Shown piece by piece: positions 16,346 to 25,139 of a DNA stretch of 64,000 nt. This DNA comes from Brevibacterium permense (GTDB taxonomy: Bacteria; Actinomycetota; Actinomycetes; Actinomycetales; Brevibacteriaceae). A program made the translations under genes and the position numbers. Every line of letters begins with the position of its first letter. The stretch's first letter is position 1. The stretch is from assembly GCF_025506275.1 (NCBI RefSeq), contig NZ_QYCP01000083.1, forward strand, positions 47,201 through 111,200, read 5' to 3'. Under the pieces are notes generated by a model. The model worked only from the letters and a program-made list of their open reading frames with translations. It did no database searches and was not told the origin of the DNA.

Positions 16346-17149
16346 TCACTGCACTTCGTACTTGCCGTTGATCTGCCCGGCGCCGACGCCGCCGACGGCC
16401 TCCATGGCAGCCTTGGACAGGTCGAAGCACCGATTGCCGTGGTAGGGGCCGCGGTCGTTGACCCGCACCGTCACGGACTTTCCGTTCGCGCTGTTCGTGA
16501 TCTTCACCTTGGAACCGAACGGCAGAGTCTTATGGGCCGCGGTGAGTTTGTTCGTATCGAACTTCTCACCGTTTGCAGTCGGACGGCCGTCGAATCCGTC
16601 ACCGCCGCCGTAGTAGGACATGGGGCAGCTGCCGGATTCGCCGGTCGACTCGCCGGAGTTCGACGGTCCGTCGTTCTCACCCGCGGACCCGCCGCCGGTC
16701 GAGGCCTCATCCTTTTTGTCTGCGGTCTTCGACGGCTCGGGGCTGGGTGTCTCGATATGGGTGTCGATCGTGACTTCTGCGGGCTTCTCCTTGGCCTGTT
16801 TCTTCGCTTTGGCGAGGAATTCATCCGCGGCCTTCGTCGGTTCGGAGACGGCGACGGCGGGGGATTCGGCCGGCGCTTCCGCCACGACCTGGCCGCCCGT
16901 GGAGGAATCATTGGGCACCATTGCGAGGCTCGAAGCGACGACGGCTGCCGTTGCGGCGGTCGGCACGATGAAGGCGGAGAGCACCGGACGGGTGCGGACT
17001 GCTGCCAGCACTCCCCCGGCGGTGTTCTGGCGGTCGGTCGGTCCGTGGCGTCCAGTCTTCTTCTTCGCCGTCAGCGCTGAGAAGATCGAGCCGGTCTTCT
17101 TCGTGCTCGGTGCTGAGTGTCTGCCCACAGTGGTGTTCCTCGTCGTCAT
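16346..17149 (-). CDS. RlpA-like secreted/membrane-anchored double-psi beta-barrel protein
   Basis: About 267 residues. There is a basic N-terminus, one transmembrane/signal segment (VLSAFIVPTAATAAVVASSLA, about 56-76) and a long Pro/Glu/Lys-rich spacer (about 85-170). The C-terminal double-psi beta-barrel of RlpA type follows, with MSYYGGGDGFDGRPTANGE, KITNSANGK and VRVNDRGPYHGNRCFDLSK, including the catalytic-type Asp in NDRGP. RlpA proteins cleave or bind denuded glycan strands at the septum. There is a cysteine pair (CPMSYY and NRCFD). The start is uncertain: a TTG six codons upstream is also in frame. A GTTACA element upstream parallels the rpf promoter. Confidence 0.82.
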   Translation of the reverse strand: MTTRNTTVGRHSAPSTKKTGSIFSALTAKKKTGRHGPTDRQNTAGGVLAAVRTRPVLSAFIVPTAATAAVVASSLAMVPNDSSTGGQVVAEAPAESPAVAVSEPTKAADEFLAKAKKQAKEKPAEVTIDTHIETPSPEPSKTADKKDEASTGGGSAGENDGPSNSGESTGESGSCPMSYYGGGDGFDGRPTANGEKFDTNKLTAAHKTLPFGSKVKITNSANGKSVTVRVNDRGPYHGNRCFDLSKAAMEAVGGVGAGQINGKYEVQ

Positions 17150-17277
17150 CAGAGAGTGTCTCGGCAACTCGGAGATGCGATGGGAAGACCTCTCGCTGCA
17201 GTGCGCTCGAGGAGAAACTCCAAGTTATCTGATCGTTATCTTCACAGATTCTAGTTAAGGAACTGTTACAAAAGCAA

Positions 17278-17304
17278 TGTGGCACACCGGAACGGTGTGC
17301 CACA
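17278..17304 (-). terminator. Terminator hairpin
   Basis: TGTGGCACACC and its perfect complement flank GGAAC, about 100 bases after the stop of the small minus-strand gene at 17406. Confidence 0.65.
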
Positions 17305-17405
17305 CCGATGAGAGTCTGCTCACTACAGCATGTCCATGTGCCGCTGGTCCTCGGAATCTCGACGGGCGCGAGAGACGCAAGCCGATCCTGGTGAGCCGGT
17401 GATGG

Positions 17406-17729
17406 TCAGCGGGGCTTGCGCGTCACCAGCTTCCGGACGCCTTCGGCTCCTGTCGTCACGGTCTCCTGCGCTCGATCAAAGGCTCGTTCGACCTTGCCGC
17501 TGCGCACAGCATCATCGATCGCGTGCGAAACGCTTCCCAATGCACGGTTGACACCATTCTCGGTGGCTTCGATGAGGCGGGAGGTCGAAGTCGCCTCACG
17601 CACGTTCTTCACACCGGTGCTCGCAACGCTGTATGCGCGTCCGGCGGCCCGGCGGGCGCGTTCGGTCGGGGTTTTCGCGGTCGCGTCGATGACGTCGTCG
17701 GGTTCGATGGGTTCGCGGTGTGAGCTCAT
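17406..17729 (-). CDS. Small hypothetical protein, helical
   Basis: A 107-residue protein I do not recognise. It is hydrophilic and predicted helical, with repeated Ala/Val-rich segments resembling Ala-Thr-Ser amphipathic helices (RAAGRAYSVASTGVKNVREA, then VNRALGSVSHAIDDAV). It has a basic C-terminus (VRKLVTRKPR) and no signal peptide or cysteine. The start (MSSHREPIE) is preceded by GGATGGAG. An upstream ATG six codons earlier lacks a ribosome site. It lies divergent to the glycerophosphodiesterase gene, 56 bases away. Confidence 0.6.
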   Translation of the reverse strand: MSSHREPIEPDDVIDATAKTPTERARRAAGRAYSVASTGVKNVREATSTSRLIEATENGVNRALGSVSHAIDDAVRSGKVERAFDRAQETVTTGAEGVRKLVTRKPR

Positions 17730-17785
17730 GGCTCCATCCTTGAACACAGCCTCGGTGAAATCAACACCCTGGTTAGGATTGGACC

Positions 17786-18550
17786 ATGAATTCCCAGCGG
17801 GAGGTCATCGCGGACCCAGAGATCATCGCACACCGAGGTGGCCTGTGGCCGGGGATGAGCGAAAACACCCTCGAGGCCTTCGCCGCGGCGGCGGCGGCCG
17901 GAATCGAGTGGATGGAGACCGACGTCCACGCCTCCGCCGACGGTGTCCTCTTCGCCGCGCACGATGCCGACCTCAATCGCATCGCCGGGCTGTCCCTCAC
18001 CATTCGCGAACTGCCGGCAGCCGAGCTCGACCACGTCGAACTCCTCGCGGGCGGTCGGCTCCCACGCCTCGAGTCGTTGGTGGAAGCACTGCCGGAGGTG
18101 CGATGGAACATCGATGTCAAGGCTGCCCACAGCATCGGCCCGATGATCCGCCTCGTTCACAATTTCCATGCTGCGAACCGAATCCGTCTCGCCTCATTCG
18201 ATTCCGCAACGCTCCGACGGCTGCGCATGGCTCTGCCCGGTGTGCGGACGTCGACCGGAACGACGGAGACCGCCCTCTTCGCCCTCGGTCGGCTGCCGGG
18301 AGTTCCCGATCACGGGGTTGCTCCCCTCCCACCCGGAGCCGACGCCCTCCAGGTTCCGGTCTCGTTCAGACGGGTGCCTGTGGTGACTGCCGATTTCGTC
18401 GCGCGGGCTCACCGGTCAGGGCTGCTCGTCCACGTCTGGACGATCAATGACGAGGCGACGATGCGGTCGCTGCTCGATCTCGGAGTCGACGGAATCGTCA
18501 CCGATGATGTCGAGCTCGGCCTCTCGGTGCTGGCAGGCCGGCACGGCTGA
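17786..18550 (+). CDS. Glycerophosphodiester phosphodiesterase
   Basis: A 254-residue cytosolic GDPD that hydrolyses glycerophosphodiesters to glycerol-3-phosphate and an alcohol. It has the TIM-barrel signatures IIAHRGGLWPGMSENTLEAF (catalytic His with Arg, metal-site Glu), WMETDVHASADGVLFAAHDADLNR (Glu/Asp metal ligands and the second His) and the C-terminal VWTINDEATMRSLLDLGVDGIVTDD. No signal peptide is present, so it acts intracellularly on lipid turnover products. A TAGGAT -10 box ends 6 bases before the ATG (leaderless). rbpA follows 111 bases downstream with its own promoter. Confidence 0.9.
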   Translation: MNSQREVIADPEIIAHRGGLWPGMSENTLEAFAAAAAAGIEWMETDVHASADGVLFAAHDADLNRIAGLSLTIRELPAAELDHVELLAGGRLPRLESLVEALPEVRWNIDVKAAHSIGPMIRLVHNFHAANRIRLASFDSATLRRLRMALPGVRTSTGTTETALFALGRLPGVPDHGVAPLPPGADALQVPVSFRRVPVVTADFVARAHRSGLLVHVWTINDEATMRSLLDLGVDGIVTDDVELGLSVLAGRHG

Positions 18551-18592
18551 GTCGAGAATCCGGTCGAGGAATGGTTCCCTCCCGGTCGGCGA

Positions 18593-18618
18593 GGAATATT
18601 CGAGCACGGTAGACTGTT
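18593..18618 (+). promoter_or_regulatory. SigR/SigH-type promoter before rbpA, overlapping a vegetative -10
   Basis: GGAAT (18593-18597), an 18-base spacer, then GTT (18616-18618) fits the GGAAT-N18-GTT consensus of SigR/SigH thiol-stress promoters. A vegetative-type TAGACT (18610-18615) lies in the same stretch. RbpA of Streptomyces is a known SigR target. Confidence 0.55.
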
Positions 18619-18661
18619 GCATTGCGTCCAAGGTGTGCAGTCGAGTCGGAAGGTCTTAGAT

Positions 18662-19003
18662 ATGAGCGAACGCAGTCTCCGCGGAACACAGTTGGGCTCG
18701 CGCAGCCTCGAAACCGAAGAGGGCGTCGAGCCGGCACCCCGCCAGATGGTCGAATTCGAATGCGAAGACGGGACCCGTTTCAAGGTGCCGTTCTCCATCG
18801 AAGCCGAGGTCCCCTCGACCTGGGATTCGGGAATCCACGGCATCGGTGTCCGCGTCGGAGTCAACGAACCCGATGGCGACCCCGTCAAGCATGTGCGTTC
18901 CCACTGGGACATGCTCCTGGAACGCCGATCCTTCGACGAACTCCAGGTGCTCCTGGACGAGCGCCTCGCAATCCGTCGCGGTGAGGTTCCGGCCAAGAGC
19001 TGA
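18662..19003 (+). CDS. rbpA: RNA polymerase-binding protein RbpA
   Basis: A 113-residue actinobacterial RNA polymerase accessory protein that binds the group 1/2 sigma factor and beta' and stabilises the open promoter complex. It begins RSLRGTQLGSRSLETEEG, which matches the N-terminal tail. The Rbp core domain follows (ECEDGTRFKVPFSIEAEVPSTWD), then the basic linker and sigma-interacting domain with HVRSHWDMLLERRSFDELQVLLDERL. The cysteines of the zinc-binding variants are not present. It has a ~45-base leader and two overlapping promoter elements. The adjacent convergent ppm1 gene gives the arrangement known from mycobacteria. The ppm1 frame runs antisense through this gene. Confidence 0.92.
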   Translation: MSERSLRGTQLGSRSLETEEGVEPAPRQMVEFECEDGTRFKVPFSIEAEVPSTWDSGIHGIGVRVGVNEPDGDPVKHVRSHWDMLLERRSFDELQVLLDERLAIRRGEVPAKS

Positions 19004-19025
19004 ATCAGCCGCAACAGGAACCCAA

Positions 19026-19057
19026 AAGGGGTGCAGGTCAACAGACCTGCACCCCTT
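19026..19057. terminator. Bidirectional terminator between rbpA and ppm1
   Basis: AAGGGGTGCAGGTC and its perfect complement flank AACA. It follows rbpA on the plus strand and should follow ppm1 on the minus strand. Confidence 0.8.
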
Positions 19058-19094
19058 ATTGCTACCTGACGGCGCAGCTGACTGCGGCGGCGAC

Positions 19095-19797
19095 TCAGCC
19101 CCCAGCCGGCGACCTTCGTGAACGCTTCGGTGATGATCGAGCCGCTCATCTTCGATTCACCGAGCTCGCGTTCGACGAAGACGATGGGCACCTCGGTGAC
19201 GCGGAAGCCGGCCTCCACGGTGCGGTAGGTCATGTCGATCTGGAAGCAGTATCCCTGCGACTGCACATCGGTGAGATCGAGTGCCTCCAGAACCGCGCGG
19301 TTGTACGCGCGGAAACCGGCGGTCGCGTCTTTGACTCCCAGACCCATGACCGCGTTGACGTACACGTTCGCGCCGCGGGAGAGGAAGTATCTCGACTTCG
19401 GCCAATCGACGATCTCTCCGCCGGGCACCCACCGTGAGCCGATGATGAGGTCCCCTCGTCCTTCTGCCGCGGCGTCGAGCAGCTGCCCCAGGTCAAGGGA
19501 ACGGTGAGAACCGTCAGCATCGAACTCGCAGATGATCTCGTAGTCGCGGTCCAATGCCCATTCGAATCCAGCGATATAGGCCATTCCGAGGCCTGACTTC
19601 TCGCTGCGGTGGAGGACGTTGATGCGGGGATCCTTCTCAGCCTGCTCATCGACCCACTCGCCGGTTCCATCGGGAGAGCTGTCGTCGACGATGAGGACGT
19701 CGGCTTCGGGCTGCTGCTCGAACAGTCCGGCCAAAGTTACGGGGAGGGCGAGACGTTCGTTGAAAGTGGGGATGACGACAAGAATCTTGGAAAGCAC
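19095..19797 (-). CDS. ppm1: Polyprenol monophosphomannose synthase, 3' end frame-disrupted
   Basis: A GT2 glycosyltransferase domain that transfers mannose from GDP-mannose to polyprenyl phosphate, for lipoglycan and protein O-mannosylation. Motifs are KILVVIPTFNERLALP, VLIVDDSSPDGTGEWVDE, CEFDADGSHRSLDLGQLL and the catalytic-loop GYCFQIDMTYRTVEAGFRVTEVP. The GTG start has TATCGT 7 bases upstream. The N-terminal Lnt-like domain of mycobacterial Ppm1 is missing, as in other genera. Oddity: no in-frame stop occurs until 18409, so as read the frame runs through the terminator and antisense to rbpA. One base fewer in the C5 run at 19099-19103 gives a TGA at 19095 and a normal ~236-residue protein. 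The limits given here are that homologous part. Confidence 0.7.
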
Positions 19798-19968
19798 GGA
19801 CTCCACGATACGCGGTAGTCGCCCCAGACAATGAGTCGACACCCCCGCCTTCGGACCACGCTGCCGCGGCAGCGAGTTATCTATTGACGGGAGTGCCGAC
19901 TCCATCCCACTTCAAGCGGAATGTTCACGTCGAATCTAGTGGCCCACAGAGACTTTGCAAAATCGCTG

Positions 19969-20000
19969 TGACCTGCGCTGATGGCTGAAACTGCAGGTCA
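19969..20000 (-). terminator. Possible terminator after the amidohydrolase gene
   Basis: TGACCTGC and GCAGGTCA pair across a 16-base loop, about 75 bases after the stop. The rest of 19798-20074 shows no gene. Confidence 0.35.
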
Positions 20001-20074
20001 GAGGCTCAATCAAAAAACCGAAATTTTCAGTCCATCGGCGTGTCGACTGGACAGACCGAGGCGTCGGTTTCGGA

Positions 20075-21007
20075 TCAGAGTTCCACCCGAGTGGGCAGCG
20101 CCACATCGGGAGACAGTTCGGGCAGCCCAGGCGTTCCCGACCGCGGGTCGGTGCTCCAGGCTGCGACGCGCGGGTCAGCGACCTGAACGACGAGCCGTTC
20201 GACCTTCCAGCGCACGATATCGGCATCGGCACCGGGGGCGAGCACTCCGCCTTCGGGATTTCCGGCCGCCCTGTGGGCGAAGCGGGTTGCAGCGTTGAAG
20301 GCCGCACGGGCGCCGATTCCTCCGTCGCCGACGACGGCATCCCGCACTCCTGCCCAGGGCGAGGTCTCGGAATGGCTGAAGGACACCTGCGCTCCCGAGG
20401 CAAGCAGCTGAGCCAGGGGCTGCGGGCGAGCCGGGTCGACGGTGATGGCGATTCCGCTGCGGCCGAGGGCTTGGACCTGATCGTCCGGAACGGCGAAGTC
20501 CAGGCGCAGACGGTACCCGTGGCGTTGGGCATGAGCGGGATCAGCCCGCAGAGTCTCGAGCACCTCGGTGAGCTGGTCGTCCGAGTCGACGAGGATGAAG
20601 AGGCTCAGTGCCGGCAGCTCCTCGAGTCCGAGCAGGTCAGCGGCGGTGATCGAGGCGCGACGGGACCCAACGGAACCGGAGTCCAGCTGCGGGTAGTCGA
20701 CGATCGACAGTGCCTCCGGAGCGTCGGCGGCGAACCGGGCGACCGCCTCGGCGGTGCCGATCGCGTGCACATGAGTGAATCCCTGCGCGTACAGGTCGGC
20801 TGCCGACGGGGCCGAGTCGTCCACGATCAGCCCGGCGTGGACGAAGCCCGGGGTGAGGAAGTCCTCACCGAGGTCGATCGCCTCCGGGTCCAGAGCCTTG
20901 GCCGCTTCATCGGAGCCGATGAACGAGACCTTTCCGTCTGCATATCCCAGCGCCGTCGCAAACGGGTCGACACTGCTGTAAACATCTCCGCCAAAGCACA
21001 TAGTCAC
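20075..21007 (-). CDS. Amidohydrolase-family-like protein, probably lacking metal ligands
   Basis: About 310 residues from a GTG whose TAGCCT -10 box ends 7 bases upstream (leaderless). An N-terminal beta-sandwich-like segment (DPFATALGYADGKVSFIGSDEA, then EDFLTPGFVHAGLIVDDSA) and a C-terminal GVLAPGADADIVRW resemble the cyclic amidohydrolase (YtcJ-like) superfamily. The usual HxH after the PGF sequence reads PGFVHAG, and other ligand histidines are sparse, so metal binding and catalysis are doubtful. It sits beside ppm1 and rbpA, a conserved actinobacterial neighbourhood. Function unknown. Confidence 0.7.
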   Translation of the reverse strand: MTMCFGGDVYSSVDPFATALGYADGKVSFIGSDEAAKALDPEAIDLGEDFLTPGFVHAGLIVDDSAPSAADLYAQGFTHVHAIGTAEAVARFAADAPEALSIVDYPQLDSGSVGSRRASITAADLLGLEELPALSLFILVDSDDQLTEVLETLRADPAHAQRHGYRLRLDFAVPDDQVQALGRSGIAITVDPARPQPLAQLLASGAQVSFSHSETSPWAGVRDAVVGDGGIGARAAFNAATRFAHRAAGNPEGGVLAPGADADIVRWKVERLVVQVADPRVAAWSTDPRSGTPGLPELSPDVALPTRVEL

Positions 21008-21077
21008 AGCCGACAGGCTACACCGTCGGCCGTTGCGGCTACACCTGTGTCAGCAGGGTCGGGTATCGTCATCGATT

Positions 21078-22781
21078 GTGAAGCCCTTGGTTCTGCTCGA
21101 TACTCCAGCCCTGTACTACCGCGCCTTCTATTCGGTGCCGGATTCGATCGTCAATGCCGACGGTCACCCGGTCAACGCCGTACGAGGGGTGCTCGACACC
21201 GTCGCCCAGATGGTGCGCCGGTTCGACACCGATCGTGTGATCGCGACGATGGACGCGGATTGGCGTCCGGCCTTCCGCACCGCGGTCATGCCCGAGTACA
21301 AGGCGGCACGCGTCAAGGATGAGGAAGCCGGCACGGAGATCCCCCCGGAGCTGGCCGTGCAGCTGCCGATCATGAAACGCGTCCTCACGGCCGCGGGGAT
21401 TCCCATCGCCGAGGTGGCCGGGACCGAAGCCGATGACGTCATCGCCACGATGGCCGCCCAGTCGAGAACCCCTGTGGTCATCGTCTCCCCCGACCGCGAT
21501 CTGTTGGCTCTGCTCGACTCGTCCGCCGAAGTCAGCGTACTGCGCCCCCGGAAAGGCGGCGAGTGGGAAGCCCTGGCGCAGACCGACCTGCCGACGGCCT
21601 ACGGAGTGCCCGACGGCGCCCGCTACCGCGAGCTCGCCGCTCTGCGCGGCGATCCGTCCGACGGGCTTCCCGGCGCACCTGGCATCGGGGAGAAGACCGC
21701 CGCGACCCTGCTGGAGAACTTCGGCTCCCTCGAATCGATCGTGAAGGCCGCCAAGGCCGGGGTGAAGACCGGCGGGCTCAGTCCGAAGCGAGCCGCAACG
21801 ATCATCGAGGTCGAGGAGAGTCTGTACAAGACTCTGGAGGTCATGCGCTGCCTGACCGACGTCGATCACGGCATCGACCTCGACACCGTCCCGAACAGCT
21901 TCGACCGCGACGCGGTCGAGGGCGCGGCCGAGGGGCAGAACATCCGCCGCTCCGTCGACAATCTCATCGGTGCTCTCGAATCCGTATCGGGGACCGCCGG
22001 TGCGGCATCAGCACAACCCGCGGCACCTGGACGCACAGCGACAGCGTCCCCGCCACCCAAGTCTGCCGAGTCGGCTGAGTCGACGGCCCGGAGCGGGAAC
22101 GCCGGTTCGTGGCCTCAGTCGCGGCTCGTCGGCTTCGACCTCGAGACCACCGGAGTCGAACCGGCCACTGCCCGCATCGTCACCGCCGCCTTCGTCGATG
22201 CGGCGGATCAGGTGCGCACGTGGCTGGCCGATCCGGGGATCGAGATTCCCGAATCGGCGCGGGCGGTCCACGGCATCACCACCGAATTCGCTCAGGCAAA
22301 CGGAGCGACCGCCACTCAGGTCATCAGCGAGCTGTGCGCAGAATTCGCCGCACTGAGAGAAGAGGGCGCCGTCATCGTGGGGCACAACGTCGTCTACGAC
22401 CTCAGTGTGATGGCCGCCGAGGTGGCCCGCCACCGCCCGGACATCGATTTCCCCTCGATCATCCCGACGATCGTCGACACCTTCGTCGTCGACAAGCACA
22501 TCGATCCCTACCGTAAGGGCAAAAGGACGCTCATAGAGACGGCGAAGACCTACCGCGTCGAACTCCTCGACGCCCATGATGCTGCCGCCGACGCTCTGGC
22601 GGCTCTGGACATTTCCCGAGCATTGGCCGAAAAGTCCACGGAAATCTCGGCGCTGAGCAACGATGAGATCATGGCCGCACAGGCCGATTGGAAGCGCTCA
22701 CAGGCCGCTGGGCTGCAGGCCTGGCTACGGCAGAAGGGCAATGCCGAGGCCGTCGTCGACGGTTCGTGGCCCATGTCCTGA
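21078..22781 (+). CDS. Fused 5'-3' exonuclease (FEN) and DnaQ-type 3'-5' exonuclease
   Basis: A 567-residue protein with two nuclease domains. Residues about 1-290 form a PolI-like 5' nuclease: LLDTPALYYRAFY, TMDADWRPAFR, AGTEADDVIATMA, IVSPDRDLLALLD and the H3TH region SDGLPGAPGIGEKTAATLL. A Pro/Ala/Ser-rich linker (about 300-345) follows. Residues about 350-525 form a DEDDh exonuclease: GFDLETTGVEP (Exo I), VGHNVVYDLSVMA (Exo II) and DAHDAAADALAAL (Exo III, His and Asp). No polymerase domain is present. In mycobacteria the 5' nuclease (Rv2090) is a separate protein near helY. It probably acts in Okazaki-fragment or repair processing. The start is a GTG. Confidence 0.88.
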   Translation: MKPLVLLDTPALYYRAFYSVPDSIVNADGHPVNAVRGVLDTVAQMVRRFDTDRVIATMDADWRPAFRTAVMPEYKAARVKDEEAGTEIPPELAVQLPIMKRVLTAAGIPIAEVAGTEADDVIATMAAQSRTPVVIVSPDRDLLALLDSSAEVSVLRPRKGGEWEALAQTDLPTAYGVPDGARYRELAALRGDPSDGLPGAPGIGEKTAATLLENFGSLESIVKAAKAGVKTGGLSPKRAATIIEVEESLYKTLEVMRCLTDVDHGIDLDTVPNSFDRDAVEGAAEGQNIRRSVDNLIGALESVSGTAGAASAQPAAPGRTATASPPPKSAESAESTARSGNAGSWPQSRLVGFDLETTGVEPATARIVTAAFVDAADQVRTWLADPGIEIPESARAVHGITTEFAQANGATATQVISELCAEFAALREEGAVIVGHNVVYDLSVMAAEVARHRPDIDFPSIIPTIVDTFVVDKHIDPYRKGKRTLIETAKTYRVELLDAHDAAADALAALDISRALAEKSTEISALSNDEIMAAQADWKRSQAAGLQAWLRQKGNAEAVVDGSWPMS

Positions 22782-22823
22782 GCGCTAGACTCGACACCGA
22801 CGTACAAACGACGAAGGACGACA

Positions 22824-25085
22824 ATGGGATTCTTTTCTCGCCTGCTCAACCGACCCGGCTCTCATGCGGAGAAGACGACAGGTTGGTTCGAGCGCGCCGT
22901 CGACGATCTGGACGCGGCCGGGCGCGAATTCTCCGAGCTCAGCGATGCCGAACTCACGGAAGCTGCCGGCGAGGTATTCGCTTCGGGCACCCAGCAGCAG
23001 ACTTTCATCCGCTACTGCGCTCTGGCGCGCGAAGCCGGTGAGCGGGTTCTGGACGAGCGCGCCTATGACACACAGCTTCGCGGACTCATCGGCCTGCTGC
23101 AGGGCAGCATCGTGCAGATGGCCACCGGTGAGGGCAAGACTCTTGTCGGTGCGCTGGCCGCAGCCGGCTACGCACTGCAGGGGCGACGCGTTCACGTCGT
23201 CAGCGTCAACGACTATCTCGCCGTCCGTGACCGCAACTGGATGAAGCCCCTGTTCGACCTCCTCGGGGTGAAGTCGGCCGCGATCTCCGGCGCGCAGGGC
23301 GATGACGAACGCCGTGAAGCCTACCGCTCCGAGGTCGTCTACGCCTCGGTCACCGAGGTCGGCTTCGATGTCCTCCGTGACCGGTTCCTGACAGAGGATG
23401 CCGATCAGCGGGTTCCCGAACGCGATGTCGTCATCGTCGATGAGGCCGACTCCGTGCTCATCGACGAAGCGCGTGTGCCGCTCGTCCTCGCCGGATCGTC
23501 CAGCGTCCAGGACACCGACGCCGCCATCGCAGCGCTCGTGTCCCGACTCAGCCCCGACACCGACTATGAGGTCAGCGCCGACAGGCACGCCGTCTCACTC
23601 ACCGACGCCGGAGTCGACCGGGTCGAGGAGGAACTCGACGTCGAACTCTTCGGAGAGGACTCCGAGACGCTCGCCGCCGTCAATCTGGCACTCCATGCCC
23701 GAGCGCTGGTCAGACGCGACGTCGACTATCTCGTCGTCGATGGACGGATCAAACTCATCTCCTCCTCCCGAGGTCGCGTCGCCGAACTCCAGCGCTGGCC
23801 GGACGGACTCCAAGCTGCGGTCGAAGCCAAGGAGAGCCTCGACGCCACCGACAGCGGTGAGATCCTCGACCAGATGACGGTCGAAGAACTCATCCACGGA
23901 TATCAGACCGTCTGCGGAATGACCGGCACCGCTCTGGCTGTCGGGGACGATCTGCGCGAATTCTATGGGCTGGAGATCGTGCCCATCGATACGCACCTGC
24001 CCGTGATCCGCGTCGACGAACCCGACCGCCTGTTCACCTATCAGGAGTCGAAGGAACGAGCGATCGTCGAAGAGGTCGCCGACCATCATGCCCGCAGCCG
24101 TCCCGTTCTCATCGGCACCTCCTCGGTGGCCGAGAGCGAGTCGTTGGCCGAACGGCTGACCGAACGCGGAATCGACGTCGCCGTCCTCAACGCCAAGGAC
24201 GATTCCCGGGAAGCAGAGATCATCGCGAAAGCCGGTGCACCCGGTGCGGTGACGGTGTCGACGCAGATGGCCGGACGCGGAACGGACATCCGACTGGCCG
24301 ACGACGAGGTCGCTGACGCCGGGGGCCTCCTCGTCATCGGTGCCGGTCGCTATCCGTCATCGCGACTCGATGACCAGCTGCGCGGTCGCGCGGGTCGTCA
24401 GGGCGATCCCGGCACGTCCGTGTTCTTCACCAGCCTCGAAGACGAACTGGTCACCAGGGTTCCCGAGATCCAACGCTTCGTCTCCGAAGGTGATGAGACA
24501 GGTCTCATCGAATCCAAGCGCGCGCTCGGCCTCGTCGAACACGCTCAGCGCATCGCTGAGGGACAGAACACCGCACTGCATCGTGACACCTGGCGCTTCA
24601 ATGAGCTCATGGCCAAACAGCGCGAGCTCGTCCTCGAGCGCCGAGCCGAGATCCGCAAGGACGACGAGCCCGTCGAGCAGCTGCGCAAGGAGCTCGGCGA
24701 CCGTGCCGATGAGATCGCGCAGGACCACTCCGAAGAGCTGCTGGACTCGGTGCTGCGAGAGGTCATGCTCTTCCACCTCGACGCGCGTTGGGTCGATCAC
24801 CTCGCCTTCCTCAACGATCTGCGTGAGGGCATCCACCTGCGCACATTCGCCAGGGAGAAGCCGCACGAGGCGTTCAACACCGAGTCGATCCGGGTCTTCT
24901 CATCGTTCTGGTCCGATGTCATCGACGATTCGAAGTCGACGGTCGAGGAAGCGACGATCACCGATGAGGGAATCGACCTCGAGTCGCACGGACTCAAACG
25001 CCCGTCGTCGACGTGGACCTACCTGACGACGGAGAACGCGTTCGGCTCCGATATCGAGAACATCGTCAAGAAGGTCCGTCGCTGA
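22824..25085 (+). CDS. secA2: Accessory preprotein translocase ATPase SecA2
   Basis: A 753-residue SecA-family ATPase, shorter than SecA1 (about 850-950) and without the C-terminal zinc-binding Cys cluster. This marks it as SecA2. Walker A is ATGEGKTLVG (residues 100-109), and Walker B-like IVDEADSVLIDEARVPL follows in nucleotide-binding domain 1. The PPXD occupies about 230-350, followed by TVCGMTGTA. The helicase-type motifs SSVAESESLAERL, TVSTQMAGRGTDIRLA and DQLRGRAGRQGDPG lie in nucleotide-binding domain 2. SecA2 exports a small subset of proteins to the cell surface. A Shine-Dalgarno (GAAGGACG) precedes the ATG. The upstream nuclease gene is 42 bases away. Confidence 0.9.
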   Translation: MGFFSRLLNRPGSHAEKTTGWFERAVDDLDAAGREFSELSDAELTEAAGEVFASGTQQQTFIRYCALAREAGERVLDERAYDTQLRGLIGLLQGSIVQMATGEGKTLVGALAAAGYALQGRRVHVVSVNDYLAVRDRNWMKPLFDLLGVKSAAISGAQGDDERREAYRSEVVYASVTEVGFDVLRDRFLTEDADQRVPERDVVIVDEADSVLIDEARVPLVLAGSSSVQDTDAAIAALVSRLSPDTDYEVSADRHAVSLTDAGVDRVEEELDVELFGEDSETLAAVNLALHARALVRRDVDYLVVDGRIKLISSSRGRVAELQRWPDGLQAAVEAKESLDATDSGEILDQMTVEELIHGYQTVCGMTGTALAVGDDLREFYGLEIVPIDTHLPVIRVDEPDRLFTYQESKERAIVEEVADHHARSRPVLIGTSSVAESESLAERLTERGIDVAVLNAKDDSREAEIIAKAGAPGAVTVSTQMAGRGTDIRLADDEVADAGGLLVIGAGRYPSSRLDDQLRGRAGRQGDPGTSVFFTSLEDELVTRVPEIQRFVSEGDETGLIESKRALGLVEHAQRIAEGQNTALHRDTWRFNELMAKQRELVLERRAEIRKDDEPVEQLRKELGDRADEIAQDHSEELLDSVLREVMLFHLDARWVDHLAFLNDLREGIHLRTFAREKPHEAFNTESIRVFSSFWSDVIDDSKSTVEEATITDEGIDLESHGLKRPSSTWTYLTTENAFGSDIENIVKKVRR

Positions 25086-25097
25086 GACGATGACGCT

Positions 25098-25131
25098 GCG
25101 TCTGCACTCCCCCGGCGGAGAGCGCAGACGC
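25098..25131. terminator. Terminator between secA2 and helY (convergent)
   Basis: GCGTCTGC and GCAGACGC flank an 18-base loop holding a small inner CTCC/GGAG pair, just after the two converging stops. Confidence 0.45.
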
Positions 25132-25139
25132 GGTGACGC

